Shown one piece after another: positions 28,550-39,759 of a stretch of DNA of 64,000 nt. The stretch is from the NCBI RefSeq assembly GCF_001509405.1, contig NZ_CP011502.1:2418001-2482000 (forward strand), given 5' to 3'. This DNA is from Aeromicrobium erythreum (GTDB taxonomy: Bacteria > Actinomycetota > Actinomycetes > Propionibacteriales > Nocardioidaceae). The number at the start of each line of letters is the position of its first letter. The first letter of the stretch is position 1. The position numbers were made by a program, and so were the translations under genes. Under the pieces are notes generated by a model, which saw only the letters and a list, made by a program, of their open reading frames with translations, was not told the DNA's origin and did not search any database.

Positions 28550-29710
28550 TCAGCGGAAGGCGTCCTTGATGCGGCCGAAGACGCTGCCGCGGTGGGTGCT
28601 GCCGAGCTGCGCCTCGGGACGCTCCTCGTCGCGCAGGGCGGCCAGCTGCTTCAGCAGGTCGCGCTGCGCGTCGTCGAGCTCGTCCGGGGTCTGCACGACG
28701 ATCTCGACGACGAGGTCGCCGCGACCCGGTCCCCGCAGGCGCGGCACGCCCTGGCCGCGCAGCGTGAGCGTCTCGCCCGACTGGATGCCGGCCGGCACCT
28801 CGAGCCCGACGACCTCCGGTCCGTCCTCGTCGACGAGGTCGGCCTCGAGGGTCGGCAGGTCGACGTGCGTGCCGAGCGCGGCGGCCGTCATGGGCAGCGT
28901 CACCTGGCAGCGCAGCTGGTCGCCCTTGCGGGTGAAGACGGGGTGGCGAGCCACCTCGACCTCGATGTAGAGGTCGCCCGCCGGACCCCCGCCCGGGCCG
29001 ACCTCCCCCTCGCCGGCGAGCTGGATGCGGGTGCCCTGGTCGACGCCGGCCGGGATCGAGACCGTGATCGAGCGGCGCGAGCGGACGCGGCCGTCGCCGT
29101 GGCACTCGTGGCAGGGGTCCTGGATGACGGTGCCGAACCCGTGGCAGGTCGGGCACGGGCGGGCCGTGCGGACGCTGCCGAGCGGCGTGCGCTGGACCTG
29201 CTGCACCTCGCCGTGGCCGTGACACGTGCCGCAGGTGACCGTCGCCGAGTCGTCCTCGGCGCCGCTGCCCGAGCAGCGCTCGCAGACCACGGCGGTGTCG
29301 ACCTTGATCTCGCGCGTGACGCCGAACGCAGCCTCGGCGAGGTCGACCTGCAGACGCAGCAGCGCGTCCTGCCCCCGCTGCACACGCGAGCGCGGACCAC
29401 GGCTGCTGCTGCCACCACCGCCGAAGAAAGCGTCCATGATGTCGTCGAAGCTGAACCCGGCGCCCCCGCCGAAGCCGCCCGCGCCACCCCCGCCGCCGAG
29501 CGGGTTGCCGCCGCGGTCGTACACGGCACGCTTCTGGGGGTCCGACAGCACCTCGTACGCGGTGGTGACCTCCTTGAAGCGGTCGGCGGCGTCGGGGGCG
29601 TCGTTCACGTCGGGGTGCAGCTGGCGCGCCAGCTTGCGGTACGCCTTCTTCATCTCCTCGGGCGTCGCCGACCGGGAGACGCCGAGCAGCGCGTAGTAGT
29701 CCTGTGCCAT
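28550..29710 (-). CDS. dnaJ: chaperone protein DnaJ
   Basis: Full-length DnaJ (386 residues): J domain with its HPD in [12 protein letters not shown], a Gly-rich linker at about 75-100, four zinc repeats ([32 protein letters not shown]) and the substrate-binding C-terminal domain. It lies 16 bp downstream of hrcA, the arrangement of the actinobacterial DnaJ2 copy. Its expression should follow the CIRCE element ahead of hrcA. Confidence 0.97.
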   Translation of the reverse strand: MAQDYYALLGVSRSATPEEMKKAYRKLARQLHPDVNDAPDAADRFKEVTTAYEVLSDPQKRAVYDRGGNPLGGGGGAGGFGGGAGFSFDDIMDAFFGGGGSSSRGPRSRVQRGQDALLRLQVDLAEAAFGVTREIKVDTAVVCERCSGSGAEDDSATVTCGTCHGHGEVQQVQRTPLGSVRTARPCPTCHGFGTVIQDPCHECHGDGRVRSRRSITVSIPAGVDQGTRIQLAGEGEVGPGGGPAGDLYIEVEVARHPVFTRKGDQLRCQVTLPMTAAALGTHVDLPTLEADLVDEDGPEVVGLEVPAGIQSGETLTLRGQGVPRLRGPGRGDLVVEIVVQTPDELDDAQRDLLKQLAALRDEERPEAQLGSTHRGSVFGRIKDAFR

Positions 29711-29726
29711 ACGTCCTTCGTCCTGT

Positions 29727-30764
29727 TCAGCCGTCCGCGAGCTGTCGCCCGACGTAGCGGGCGACCGCGCCGACGGCGGCCATGGTTCCGGGGTAGTCCA
29801 TGCGGGTGGGTCCGAGCGTGCCGAGCATCGCCAGCGCCTGCTCGGAGGTGCCGTACGCCGACGAGACGACCGCCGTGCCGGGCAGTCCCTCGGTGCCGGT
29901 CTCCAGACCGATGCGCACGGTGGGGTCGGTGGTGGCCTCGCCGAGCAGCTTCAGCAGCACGACCTGCTCCTCCAGCGCCTCCAGCACGGGGCGGATGGAG
30001 GTGTCGAAGTCGCGACCGAAGCGCGCGAGGTTCGCGGTGCCGCCGACGGCCACGCGCTCGTCGCTGCGCTCGTCGGAGAACACGTGGGTGAGCGTCGTGA
30101 CCACGGAGGTCACGAGGGGGCGGTCGGCGGGCGCGAACGTGCCGATCACGTCGGCGAGGCGCAGCGACGCCTCGGGCAGGCGCTGGCCCACCGCCGCCGT
30201 CATGATGCGCGAGCGGACGTCGGACAGCAGACCGTCGCCCGGCGTGGCCTCGAGCTCGACGATGCGCTGCTCGACGCGACCGCTGCTGGTGATGACGACC
30301 ACGAGCACGCGGGCGCCCTCGAGCGCCACGACCTCGACGTGACGCACCGTGGATCGGGTCAGCGACGGGTACTGCACGATCGCGACCTGGTTGGTGAGCT
30401 GGGCGAGCACCTTGACGCTGCGCTGCACGACGTCGTCGACGTCGACGGCGCCGCCCAGGAACGTCTCGATCGCGCGACGCTCGGGCGACGTGAGCGCCTT
30501 GACCTGCGAGAGCCGGTCGACGAACAGCCGGTACCCCTTGTCGGTGGGCACGCGACCCGCGCTCGTGTGGGGCTGGGCGATGAGCCCCTCCTCCTCCAGC
30601 ACGGCCATGTCGTTGCGGATGGTGGCCGGCGAGACGCCGAGCTGGTGACGCTCGACGAGGGCGCGGGAGCCGACCGGCTCCTGGGTCTCGACGTAGTCCT
30701 CGACGATGGCGCGCAGGACCTCCAGGCGACGGTCCTCGGACGGGAGACGACGGTCCTCCGGCAC
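29727..30764 (-). CDS. hrcA: heat-inducible transcription repressor HrcA
   Basis: Represses chaperone genes by binding CIRCE when GroEL activity is adequate. The 345 residues hold an N-terminal winged helix ([60 protein letters not shown]) and the family's dimerisation and GroE-sensing domains. GTG at 30764 follows [14 protein letters not shown] element lies 118 bp upstream, so the gene should be autoregulated. Confidence 0.96.
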   Translation of the reverse strand: MPEDRRLPSEDRRLEVLRAIVEDYVETQEPVGSRALVERHQLGVSPATIRNDMAVLEEEGLIAQPHTSAGRVPTDKGYRLFVDRLSQVKALTSPERRAIETFLGGAVDVDDVVQRSVKVLAQLTNQVAIVQYPSLTRSTVRHVEVVALEGARVLVVVITSSGRVEQRIVELEATPGDGLLSDVRSRIMTAAVGQRLPEASLRLADVIGTFAPADRPLVTSVVTTLTHVFSDERSDERVAVGGTANLARFGRDFDTSIRPVLEALEEQVVLLKLLGEATTDPTVRIGLETGTEGLPGTAVVSSAYGTSEQALAMLGTLGPTRMDYPGTMAAVGAVARYVGRQLADG

Positions 30765-30881
30765 GGCGCTCTCCTCCTCTGGGACGGTCTCGGCTGGACG
30801 GTGCGTGGCTCGGGTGCGACGACGCCGGACGGCCTCGGGCGCGCACGGCGCAGACGGGGTCCGTCGGCGCGGCGTGGCGCT

Positions 30882-30908
30882 TTGGCACTCACCAGGCGCA
30901 AGTGCCAG
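30882..30908. promoter_or_regulatory. CIRCE operator between hrcA and a divergent gene
   Basis: Arms TTGGCACTC and AAGTGCCAG flank a nine-base centre, the CIRCE form with one deviation (A for G at the first base of the second arm). On the minus strand TAGACT (30907-30912) overlaps its edge as a likely hrcA -10. On the plus strand TTGGCA (30882-30887) and CAGTCT (30906-30911) could form a promoter for the divergent gene whose GTG is at 30918, so HrcA may control both directions. Confidence 0.85.
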
Positions 30909-30917
30909 TCTAGCGCC

Positions 30918-31349
30918 GTGGGAGCAATCGGGAGCGAGGGTGAGGTCGTCTCGGTCGCGGGTCGCTCGCGCACCCTGACGTACCGGCCGCGCCGGGTGAC
31001 GCTCTCCGACGGCACGTTCCTCCTGCACGAGTCGCGCGGCGGCACGCTGAGCTCGGTGTGGGCCGCCGACCTCGGCGACCTCTTCGTCGAGGTGGTGCAC
31101 CTGGGGCACGGCCCCGTCGGCGGCGAGCTGGTGCTCGTCGTCCCCGACGGCGACACCGTGGCCCTCGGCGACCTCGTCCCGCCCCTCGACGTCGTGCCGA
31201 GCACCGCGCGGCCCAGCTGGGCGCAGGCCGTCGACCTCGCCGTCGGGCTGACCCGCTCGTCCACGCGGATCCTCACGAGCAGCGGCGAGATCGGCCGCGA
31301 CGACCTCGAGGCGTTCCACCAGACCTTGCTGGGCGTGCTCCATGGCTGA
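30918..31349 (+). CDS. uncharacterised protein upstream of DUF3097, divergent from hrcA
   Basis: A 143-residue protein with a beta-rich N-terminal half ([28 protein letters not shown]) and a helical C-terminal half ending [15 protein letters not shown]. No family recognised. GTG at 30918 is the first start beyond the CIRCE element and falls at the probable transcription start, so translation may be leaderless. Its TGA overlaps the ATG of the DUF3097 gene by eight bases, suggesting a joint function. Control by HrcA is inferred. Confidence 0.65.
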   Translation: MGAIGSEGEVVSVAGRSRTLTYRPRRVTLSDGTFLLHESRGGTLSSVWAADLGDLFVEVVHLGHGPVGGELVLVVPDGDTVALGDLVPPLDVVPSTARPSWAQAVDLAVGLTRSSTRILTSSGEIGRDDLEAFHQTLLGVLHG

Positions 31350-32190
31350 GACCCGAGGGTGGGGTCGCTACGGCGACGACGTGCTCGCCGGCGACTGGAA
31401 GGCGCCCCCGCGCGGGCGCTCGACCGAGGTGCCCGCCGAGCTCGGGATGGTCGTCGAGGAGGTCACGACGGGCTGGTGCGGCGAGGTGGTGCGTGTCGAG
31501 CGCGACCTCGGCACCGTGGCCCTGGAGGACCGGCGCCTCAAGATCAAGGTCTTCCCCCTCGGACCGGGCTTCCTGCTCGAGGGCAGGCCGGTGGTGCTGG
31601 TCGCCCCGTCCGGCGCCGCCCCGCGGCAGCCCGCCCGCACGGCGTCGGGATCGCGTGCGGTGGCCGGGCAGCGGGCGCGCGTGGCCCTGCCGAGCCGGAT
31701 CCTCGTGGAGGGCAAGCACGACGCCGAGCTGGTCGAGAAGGTCTGGGGCGACGACCTGCGTGTCGAGGGCGTCGCCGTGGAGATGCTGCACGGCGTCGAC
31801 GACCTGGTGGGCGTGGTCGACGACTTCGACCCGGGCCCCGACCGCCGGCTCGGGATCCTGGTGGACCACCTCGTGCCCGGCTCGAAGGAGTCGCGCATCG
31901 CGGCCAGGCTGTCCGGCCGACCCCACGTGCTCGTCGTCGGCCACCCGTACGTCGACGTCTGGCAGGCCGTGAAGCCCGCCCGGCTCGGCGTCGCCGCGTG
32001 GCCGGTCGTCCCGCGCCACCTGGAGTGGAAGCGCGGGGTGTGCGCCGCGTTCGGCTGGCCGCACGCCGAGCAGGCCGACGTGGCCCGCGCGTGGCAGCAC
32101 ATCCTCTCCCGGGTCGACTCCTGGACCGACCTGGAGCCGGAGTTCCTCGGTCGCGTCGAGGAGCTCATCGACTTCGTCACCGCCCCGTAA
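31342..32190 (+). CDS. DUF3097 family protein
   Basis: A 282-residue protein of the actinobacterial DUF3097 family. Residues 1-100 are a small beta domain. The rest has a TOPRIM-like pattern: [18 protein letters not shown] (acidic EGKHD on the first strand) and [15 protein letters not shown] (Asp-His on the third strand). That suggests a nucleic-acid or nucleotide phosphodiester role, which is unproven. The gene is coupled to its upstream partner and ends before a strong shared terminator. Confidence 0.82.
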   Translation: MAETRGWGRYGDDVLAGDWKAPPRGRSTEVPAELGMVVEEVTTGWCGEVVRVERDLGTVALEDRRLKIKVFPLGPGFLLEGRPVVLVAPSGAAPRQPARTASGSRAVAGQRARVALPSRILVEGKHDAELVEKVWGDDLRVEGVAVEMLHGVDDLVGVVDDFDPGPDRRLGILVDHLVPGSKESRIAARLSGRPHVLVVGHPYVDVWQAVKPARLGVAAWPVVPRHLEWKRGVCAAFGWPHAEQADVARAWQHILSRVDSWTDLEPEFLGRVEELIDFVTAP

Positions 32191-32230
32191 CGGGCGGCTC
32201 CTCGCCGTACCGTCGGTGCCTGGGCAGCGA

Positions 32231-32262
32231 GACGGCCCGGGACCAGGTGGTCCCGGGCCGTC
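32231..32262. terminator. strong bidirectional hairpin terminator
   Basis: A perfect 15-bp stem, GACGGCCCGGGACCA and its inverse, closes on a two-base centre between the convergent DUF3097 and CHAP genes. It lacks a T-tract, as is usual for GC-rich actinobacterial terminators, and can serve both strands. Confidence 0.85.
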
Positions 32263-32271
32263 GCGCCTCCC

Positions 32272-33210
32272 TCAGTCCTGCAGCACCGACTGCACCGTCG
32301 GCACGGTCGGGGTCGGCGCCGGGGTGGGCGTGAGCCACTCCGTCCGCGGCAGCACGCGTCCGAGCACGTTCCCGTCCTCGACGAGGTCGAGGGTCGCGAC
32401 ACCGAGCAGCGTGTCCTTGCCCCGCGTGCGCTCGGTGTTGTGCGCGTACAGGTAGGCCCGCACCGGTCCCCTCGTCTGCACGGTGCGCCGCCACGTGAAC
32501 TTGTAGTAGGCGGTGCTGAACGAGAACGTCTCGACGGGTCGCACCCCGTTCGCCGCGTCGAGCGGTGCGCCGAGCGCCACGGTGTAGTCGACGTCCTTGC
32601 CCCACCGGTCGGGCTCGCTGGCCATGCCGCTGACCGACACCTTGCCGTCCTCGGACCTCATCGACTCGAGCAGCCCCGACGGCGAGCCGTCCGACGTCGG
32701 GTAGCGGACGAAGCCCGACGGCCACGCCGAGCCGCGCCGCACGACGCGCCACATGAACGTGCCGTTCATGTTGTCCTCCGAGACCACGATCGACCCGTCG
32801 GCGCGGACCCGCTCGACGATCGCGACGTGGCCCTTCTCCCCGGAGTAGCCCTTGTAGGCGTCCCACCAGGCGACGTCGCCGCGACGCGGGGCGTAGCTGC
32901 GCACCGGGACGCCGGCCGCCCGGGCCGCCCGGCCCCACGTGCGGGCCGCGTCGGTACCCGGCGGGCGTGCCACCAGACGGTTCTTCGTCAGCCGGTAGGC
33001 GACGTAGTTCGTGCAGTTGCGGCCCGGCGTCTGGTTCCAGAAGGACGTGGACCGGACGGAGCCGTAGCCACCGTCGCTGTACCCCTTCGCCTTGCACTGC
33101 GTGTAGCTCGTGCAGAGCACGGTCCTCGCCGCGTCCGCCGATGTCGGTATACCAAAAATGGCCAATCCGATGAGCATGCTGATCACCGTTGGCCAATGCG
33201 CGATGCGCAT
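32272..33210 (-). CDS. secreted CHAP-domain protein, probable peptidoglycan amidase or endopeptidase
   Basis: A 312-residue exported protein. The signal peptide (MRIAHWPTVISMLIGLAIF, cleavage near TSADA) is followed by a CHAP domain (residues about 45-165): GRNCTNYVAYRL supplies the catalytic Cys and EKGHVAIVERV the His. The C-terminal half is beta-rich, perhaps for binding the wall, and ends in a Thr/Pro-rich tail. ATG at 33210 follows GAGGGAG. The first 20 codons and the 110 bp upstream are clearly more AT-rich than the rest of the window. It is likely to act on peptidoglycan outside the cell. Confidence 0.85.
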   Translation of the reverse strand: MRIAHWPTVISMLIGLAIFGIPTSADAARTVLCTSYTQCKAKGYSDGGYGSVRSTSFWNQTPGRNCTNYVAYRLTKNRLVARPPGTDAARTWGRAARAAGVPVRSYAPRRGDVAWWDAYKGYSGEKGHVAIVERVRADGSIVVSEDNMNGTFMWRVVRRGSAWPSGFVRYPTSDGSPSGLLESMRSEDGKVSVSGMASEPDRWGKDVDYTVALGAPLDAANGVRPVETFSFSTAYYKFTWRRTVQTRGPVRAYLYAHNTERTRGKDTLLGVATLDLVEDGNVLGRVLPRTEWLTPTPAPTPTVPTVQSVLQD

Positions 33211-33323
33211 TGCTCCCTCGCCAACTCCCCCGAGTTGCTGTTTCTCCCACGTGAACCGTAAGTCCTCGACGAAGGTCCTGCATCGCGAATGACTAAAGTC
33301 CCGAAAAGTGAGAGGAACCTCCG

Positions 33324-34484
33324 CTATGGGGTCAGCTGTCGGACGACGGCGTCGGCGAGCAGCCGGCCCTCCAGGGTGAGCACGAGCCGCTCGTCGCCGA
33401 GCAGCAGGCCGCGGTCGCGCAGGTCGGGCACCTCCGCCCGTCCGGCGGCGTCGAGGGCGTCGAGGGCCAGGCCCTCGCGCAGGCGCAGCTCGAGCATCAC
33501 CTGCTCCAGCCGGCGGCCGGCCGCGTCGACGACCTCGCTGCCCGCCTCGACCGACTCGCCGCGCTCGAGCCGCTGCGCGTAGGCCGCAGGGTGCTTGACG
33601 TTCCACCAGCGTCGCCCGGCCAGGTGCGAGTGCGCGCCGGGGCCGACGCCCCACCAGTCCGCCCCGTGCCAGTAGAGCAGGTTGTGGCGGCAGCGGGCGT
33701 CGGCGTCACGGGCCCAGTTCGACAGCTCGTACCACCCGAGCCCGGCCTCGGACAGGACCGCATCGGCGAGCAGGTACTTGTCGGCCGTCTCGTCGTCGTC
33801 GGGCATGACCACCTCGCCGCGGCGGACCTTGCGGGCGAAGGCCGTCCCGTCCTCGACGATGAGGGCGTACGCGGACACGTGGTCGGGCTCGAGCGCGACC
33901 GTGGCGTCGAGCGTGGTGCGCCAGTCGTCGACGGACTCCCCCGGCGTGCCGTAGATCAGGTCGACGCTGACCTGCTCGAAGCCGGCCTCGCGCGCCCAGC
34001 GGACCGCCTGCGGCACCCGTGCGGGGTCGTGGGTGCGGTCGAGCGTCGCCAGCACGTGCGGGACCGCCGACTGCATGCCGAAGGAGATCCGCGTGAAGCC
34101 GCCCTCGCGCAGCCGGGCGAGCGACGCGGGTGTGACGCTGTCGGGGTTGGCCTCCGTCGTCACCTCGGCGTCGGGGGCCAGCCCGAGGTGCTCGTCGAGC
34201 GCGCGGAGCACCCGGACGAGGTCGTCGGCGGGCAGCTGCGTCGGCGTGCCGCCGCCGAAGAACACGGTCTCGACGGGCCGGCGTCCGAGCACCTCGGCGG
34301 CGCGACGCACCTCGGCGATCGCCGACGACGCGTAGGTGGCGCGGGTGGCACCCTCGCCGAGCTCGTCGGCCGTGTAGGTGTTGAAGTCGCAGTAGCCGCA
34401 CCGCACGGAGCAGAACGGCACGTGCACGTACATGCCGAGGGGCCGGTCACCCTCGGTGACCGGCCCCTCGGCGTACGACTGCAC
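33324..34484 (-). CDS. hemW: heme chaperone HemW (coproporphyrinogen III oxidase-like radical SAM protein)
   Basis: A 386-residue radical-SAM protein of the HemN/HemW group, probably a heme-insertion chaperone. The cluster motif is VPFCSVRCGYCDF (CxxxCxxC), and GGGTPTQLP and the C-terminal HemW domain follow. GTG at 34484 starts four bases after the upstream stop. DRPLGMYVHVPFC matches the usual family N-terminus, so the start is upstream of the ATG at 34433 even though a 16-bp hairpin covers those codons. Confidence 0.9.
   Translation of the reverse strand: MQSYAEGPVTEGDRPLGMYVHVPFCSVRCGYCDFNTYTADELGEGATRATYASSAIAEVRRAAEVLGRRPVETVFFGGGTPTQLPADDLVRVLRALDEHLGLAPDAEVTTEANPDSVTPASLARLREGGFTRISFGMQSAVPHVLATLDRTHDPARVPQAVRWAREAGFEQVSVDLIYGTPGESVDDWRTTLDATVALEPDHVSAYALIVEDGTAFARKVRRGEVVMPDDDETADKYLLADAVLSEAGLGWYELSNWARDADARCRHNLLYWHGADWWGVGPGAHSHLAGRRWWNVKHPAAYAQRLERGESVEAGSEVVDAAGRRLEQVMLELRLREGLALDALDAAGRAEVPDLRDRGLLLGDERLVLTLEGRLLADAVVRQLTP
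34435..34471. terminator. terminator-like hairpin inside the first codons of hemW
   Basis: Perfect 16-bp arms, CCGAGGGGCCGGTCAC and GTGACCGGCCCCTCGG, around a five-base loop. It begins 17 bp after the acyl-CoA ligase stop, where an intrinsic terminator would sit, yet it encodes residues 5 to 16 of HemW if GTG 34484 is used. No T-tract follows. Confidence 0.7.
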
Positions 34485-34487
34485 CGC

Positions 34488-36323
34488 TCAAGCGTAGAAG
34501 GAGTCCAGCAGGTCCTTGTGGTTGGCCTCCACGACCGCGCGCTTGACCTTCATGCTCGGCGTCAGCTCGCCGGACTCGACCGAGAGGTCGTGGTCGAGGA
34601 TCTCCCACTTCTTGATGGTCTCCCAGCGGTTGAGGCGCTGGTTGAGCTCCTCGACCTGCTCGGAGACGATCGCGTGGATCTCGGGCGACTTCACGACCTC
34701 GGCATAGGACTTGCCCTGCATGCCGTGGGCCTCGGCCCACTCGGCCACCGCGTCGGGGTCGAGGGTGATGAGCGCCGAGCAGAAGTTGCGCTCGTTGCCG
34801 TGCACGATGATCTGCGACGTCATCGAGCTGATGCCCTTGAAGACGCCCTCGATGTGTGGCGGGGCGACGTACTTGCCCCCGGAGGTCTTGAAGAGCTCCT
34901 TCTTGCGGCCGGTGATGAAGAGGAACCCGTCCTCGTCGACGCGACCCTCGTCGCCCGTGTGCAGCCAGCCGTCGTCGGTGACGGTGGTGGCGCTCTCGGA
35001 CTCGAGGTTGTGGTAGCCACGCATGACGCCGGGACCCTTGATCAGGATCTCGCGGTCGTCGGCGACGCGGACCTCGGTGCCCGGCATGACCAGGCCGACC
35101 GAGCCGAGCTTGAACGCGTCGGGGTGGTTCACGAAGGAGCCCGCGCTGGTCTCGGTGAGGCCGTAGCCCTCGAGGATGAGCACGCCCGCGGCGTGGAACC
35201 ACTCGGCGATGTCGGGCGACAGGGCCGCTGCGCCGGAGATGAAGAAGCGGACCCGCCCACCGAACCGGGCGCGCACCTTGGAGAAGACGAGCTTGTCGGC
35301 AACGGCGTGCTTGGCCTTCAGCGCGGGCGAGACCGGCTTGCCGGCCCGGACGGCGCGCGAGTGCTCGAGGCCGACCTTCTCCGCCCAGCGGAAGATCTTG
35401 AGCTTCGCGCCACCCTCCTCCTCGGTCATGTTGATGATGCGGCCGTAGGCCTTCTCGAAGATGCGCGGCGCCGCGCCCATGAAGGTCGGCTTCACGATGG
35501 CGAGGTTCTCGACGATCTTCGGCACGCGACCGTCGATCGCGGCGGCGAAGCCGATCTGCAGCTGCGTCGTGAGCAGCACCTTGCCGAAGGAGTGCGCCAT
35601 CGGCAGCCAGCGGAACTCGAGGTCGTCGGGCGTCAGGAAGCCGCCGGCGGCGATGGCCGCACCCTCGTAGGTCCACCCGTCGTGGGCGAGGCGGACGCCC
35701 TTCGGGCGGCCCGTGGTGCCGGAGGTGTAGATGAGGGTCGCAAGGTCGTCGCGGGTGATGGCCGCGACGCGGTCCGTCACGGCGGTGGGGTTCGAGGCCA
35801 GGTGCTCCGAGCCCAGGGCCTCGAGGTCGTCGAGGGAGATGATCCAGTCGCCGTCGGTGAGGGTGCTGGCGAACGTGACGACCTTGACGACGTCGGGCAG
35901 CTCGGAGCGGATCTCGAGCAGCTTCTTGACCTGCTCGTCGTCCTCGGCGAAGACGACGCGGCTGGCGGAGTCGGTGAGGATGTACTTCTCGTCGTCGACC
36001 GTCGTGGTCGGGTAGACGGTCGTCGTGGCGGCACCGGCGGCGTTGACGCCGAGGTCGGCGAAGATCCACTCGTAGCGGGTGCCGGAGACGATGGCGACGC
36101 GCTCCTCCGGCTGCACGCCGAGCGCGACGAGGCCGGCGGCGATGCGGTCGACCTGCTCGCCGGTCTGCGCCCAGGTGAGCGAGTGCCAGGTCTCGTTCTC
36201 GTCGGGGAAGCGGTACGCCTCCCGGTTCGGCGACGCAGCGACACGGTCGTAGAACATCGTCGCCACGTTCGGCGCGCGGTCCTCGACGATCTTGAGCTGC
36301 TCGGGCGTTGCGGTCTGCGGCAT
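34488..36323 (-). CDS. long-chain fatty-acid-CoA ligase
   Basis: AMP-forming acyl-CoA ligase of 611 residues of the FAA1/FadD15-like type. It has LIYTSGTTGRPKGVRLAH, the LEGYGLTETSAG block, GDEGRVDEDGFLFITGRKKELFKTSGGKYVAP and a C-terminal Lys region ELTPSMKVKRAVV. The wide insertion in the N-terminal half fits long-chain substrates. ATG at 36323 follows GAGGA, and TAGGTT at 36371-36376 could be the -10. Substrate chain length is inferred. Confidence 0.92.
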   Translation of the reverse strand: MPQTATPEQLKIVEDRAPNVATMFYDRVAASPNREAYRFPDENETWHSLTWAQTGEQVDRIAAGLVALGVQPEERVAIVSGTRYEWIFADLGVNAAGAATTTVYPTTTVDDEKYILTDSASRVVFAEDDEQVKKLLEIRSELPDVVKVVTFASTLTDGDWIISLDDLEALGSEHLASNPTAVTDRVAAITRDDLATLIYTSGTTGRPKGVRLAHDGWTYEGAAIAAGGFLTPDDLEFRWLPMAHSFGKVLLTTQLQIGFAAAIDGRVPKIVENLAIVKPTFMGAAPRIFEKAYGRIINMTEEEGGAKLKIFRWAEKVGLEHSRAVRAGKPVSPALKAKHAVADKLVFSKVRARFGGRVRFFISGAAALSPDIAEWFHAAGVLILEGYGLTETSAGSFVNHPDAFKLGSVGLVMPGTEVRVADDREILIKGPGVMRGYHNLESESATTVTDDGWLHTGDEGRVDEDGFLFITGRKKELFKTSGGKYVAPPHIEGVFKGISSMTSQIIVHGNERNFCSALITLDPDAVAEWAEAHGMQGKSYAEVVKSPEIHAIVSEQVEELNQRLNRWETIKKWEILDHDLSVESGELTPSMKVKRAVVEANHKDLLDSFYA

Positions 36324-36566
36324 GGGTGTCCTCACACGACGTTCCGGGGGAATGTGGTGCCGCTCACCATAACCTACCCACCGGTCACTCCCGGAGGGCC
36401 CGATCGATCGGTTGCGCCGCTCATCCATCGGACGACCGGACCTCCTGAGGACCCGTCGCCCGGCCTGCAACCCGAGGCGTCCGCGGCGGCGTCGGCGTGC
36501 TTCCGCCCGCCGTCGGCAGCCTCGCCGCACCGTGCCGGATCGCGGACACGATGGGATCGTGGACCC

Positions 36567-37805
36567 ATGGCGGAACGGGTGGACGTGGTGATCGTCGGAG
36601 CAGGACTCGCGGGGCTGGCCTGCGCGACGACGCTGCAGCGGCGTGGCGTGGACGCCCGACTGCTGGAGGCCTCGGACGTGGTGGGCGGGCGCGTGGCCAC
36701 CGACGTGGTCGACGGCCACCTCTGCGACGTCGGCTTCCAGCTGCTCAACCCGGCGTACCCGGCGCTGCGCGACCTGGTCGACCTCGACGCGCTCGACCTG
36801 CAGCCGTTCGCGGCCGGGGTGCGGGTCCGTCGTGGCGGCTCCGTGGCGACCCTCGGCGACCCGCGCCGCGAGCCGCGTCTGCTCGCCCCCACCCTGCGCA
36901 GCGGTCTGCTGCGCCCCCGTGAGCTGGCGGCCCTGGCCCGGTGGGCGGCACCGATCCTGGGCGGCGAGGGGCACGTCCTGCGGCGGGCCGACGACACGGT
37001 GGCGGCGTCGCTCGACGCGGCCGGTGTCCGCGGCCCGCTGCGCCGGCAGGTGCTGGAGCCGTTCCTGGCCGGCGTCCTGGCCGACGACACCGGGGCCACG
37101 TCGGCCCGGTACGCACGCCTGCTGGTCCGCTGGTTCCTGCTCGGCACACCGGCGGTGCCCGGCGACGGCATGAGAGCCCTGCCCGCCCGGCTCGCGGGCG
37201 GCCTGCGTCGTCCGGCCGAGACGGGCGTCCGGGTGCTCGGCGTCGACCGTGGCGCCGAGGGCGTCACCGTCCGCACGGGGTCGGGGTCGCTCCGGGCCCG
37301 CGCCGTCGTCGTCGCGACCGACGTGCAGGACGCGGTCGGCCTGGGCGCGGTGTCCGTGGCCCCGCCGGTCGGCGGGCTGGTCACCTGGTGGTTCAGCACC
37401 CCCACCGGCATGCCCCGGGACCGGCTGCTGCTGGTCGACGGCGACTGCGGCCCCGTGGTGAACACGGCCGTCGTGTCGGCCGCCGCGCCCGGCTACGCCC
37501 CACCGGGACGCGACCTGGTGCAGGTGACCGCCCTGGCGGGCGCCGGTCTCTCCGACGCGGCGGCGCTGGCGCAGGCGGCCCGGCTGTGGGGCACCGACGT
37601 CGACGCGTGGGAGCTGCTGGTGCGCCACGACGTCGTCCGCGCGCTGCCGAGGGCGGTCCCCCCGCTGGAGCCCGCCCGCCGCGCCGACGTCGGCGGCGGG
37701 ATGTTCGTCTGCGGCGACCACCGCGAGACGCCCTCGATCCAGGGAGCCCTCGCGTCGGGCGTGCGGGCCGCGCAGGACGTCGCCGCGGCCGTCGGCGCCC
37801 GCTGA
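36567..37805 (+). CDS. FAD-dependent oxidoreductase of the phytoene desaturase/amine oxidase type
   Basis: A 412-residue flavoprotein. The dinucleotide-binding motif VVIVGAGLAGLACA and LLEASDVVGGRVATD are typical of the amine oxidase and phytoene desaturase superfamily, and the C-terminal GGGMFVCGDHRETPSIQGALASG closes the FAD site. The substrate is unknown. ATG at 36567 is five bases after a perfect inverted repeat CACGAT-GGG-ATCGTG (36547-36561), a possible regulatory site. It is convergent with lepA and divergent from the acyl-CoA ligase with 243 bp between; nothing else is apparent in that gap. Confidence 0.85.
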   Translation: MAERVDVVIVGAGLAGLACATTLQRRGVDARLLEASDVVGGRVATDVVDGHLCDVGFQLLNPAYPALRDLVDLDALDLQPFAAGVRVRRGGSVATLGDPRREPRLLAPTLRSGLLRPRELAALARWAAPILGGEGHVLRRADDTVAASLDAAGVRGPLRRQVLEPFLAGVLADDTGATSARYARLLVRWFLLGTPAVPGDGMRALPARLAGGLRRPAETGVRVLGVDRGAEGVTVRTGSGSLRARAVVVATDVQDAVGLGAVSVAPPVGGLVTWWFSTPTGMPRDRLLLVDGDCGPVVNTAVVSAAAPGYAPPGRDLVQVTALAGAGLSDAAALAQAARLWGTDVDAWELLVRHDVVRALPRAVPPLEPARRADVGGGMFVCGDHRETPSIQGALASGVRAAQDVAAAVGAR

Positions 37806-37823
37806 CCCCGACGGCCGGCGGGG

Positions 37824-39692
<1,869 letters not shown>

Positions 39693-39759
39693 GGTGCCCC
39701 CATCCTCCCATCCGGGGCGAGGCCCGTGAGCACGCCCACCGGGGCGTACCCACCGGGGC

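Noticed and set aside
33211-33323. A c-di-AMP riboswitch upstream of the CHAP gene
   Set aside because: These riboswitches often precede wall hydrolase genes, but only 113 bp are available and I could not find the paired core elements.
34433-34435. ATG 34433 as the hemW start
   Set aside because: It would delete the conserved residues just before YVHVPFC, and no ribosome site precedes it. GTG 34484 keeps them.
33591-36566. Long plus-strand frame upstream of the FAD oxidoreductase
   Set aside because: It mirrors hemW and the acyl-CoA ligase. The real gene begins at ATG 36567, where the dinucleotide-binding motif starts.
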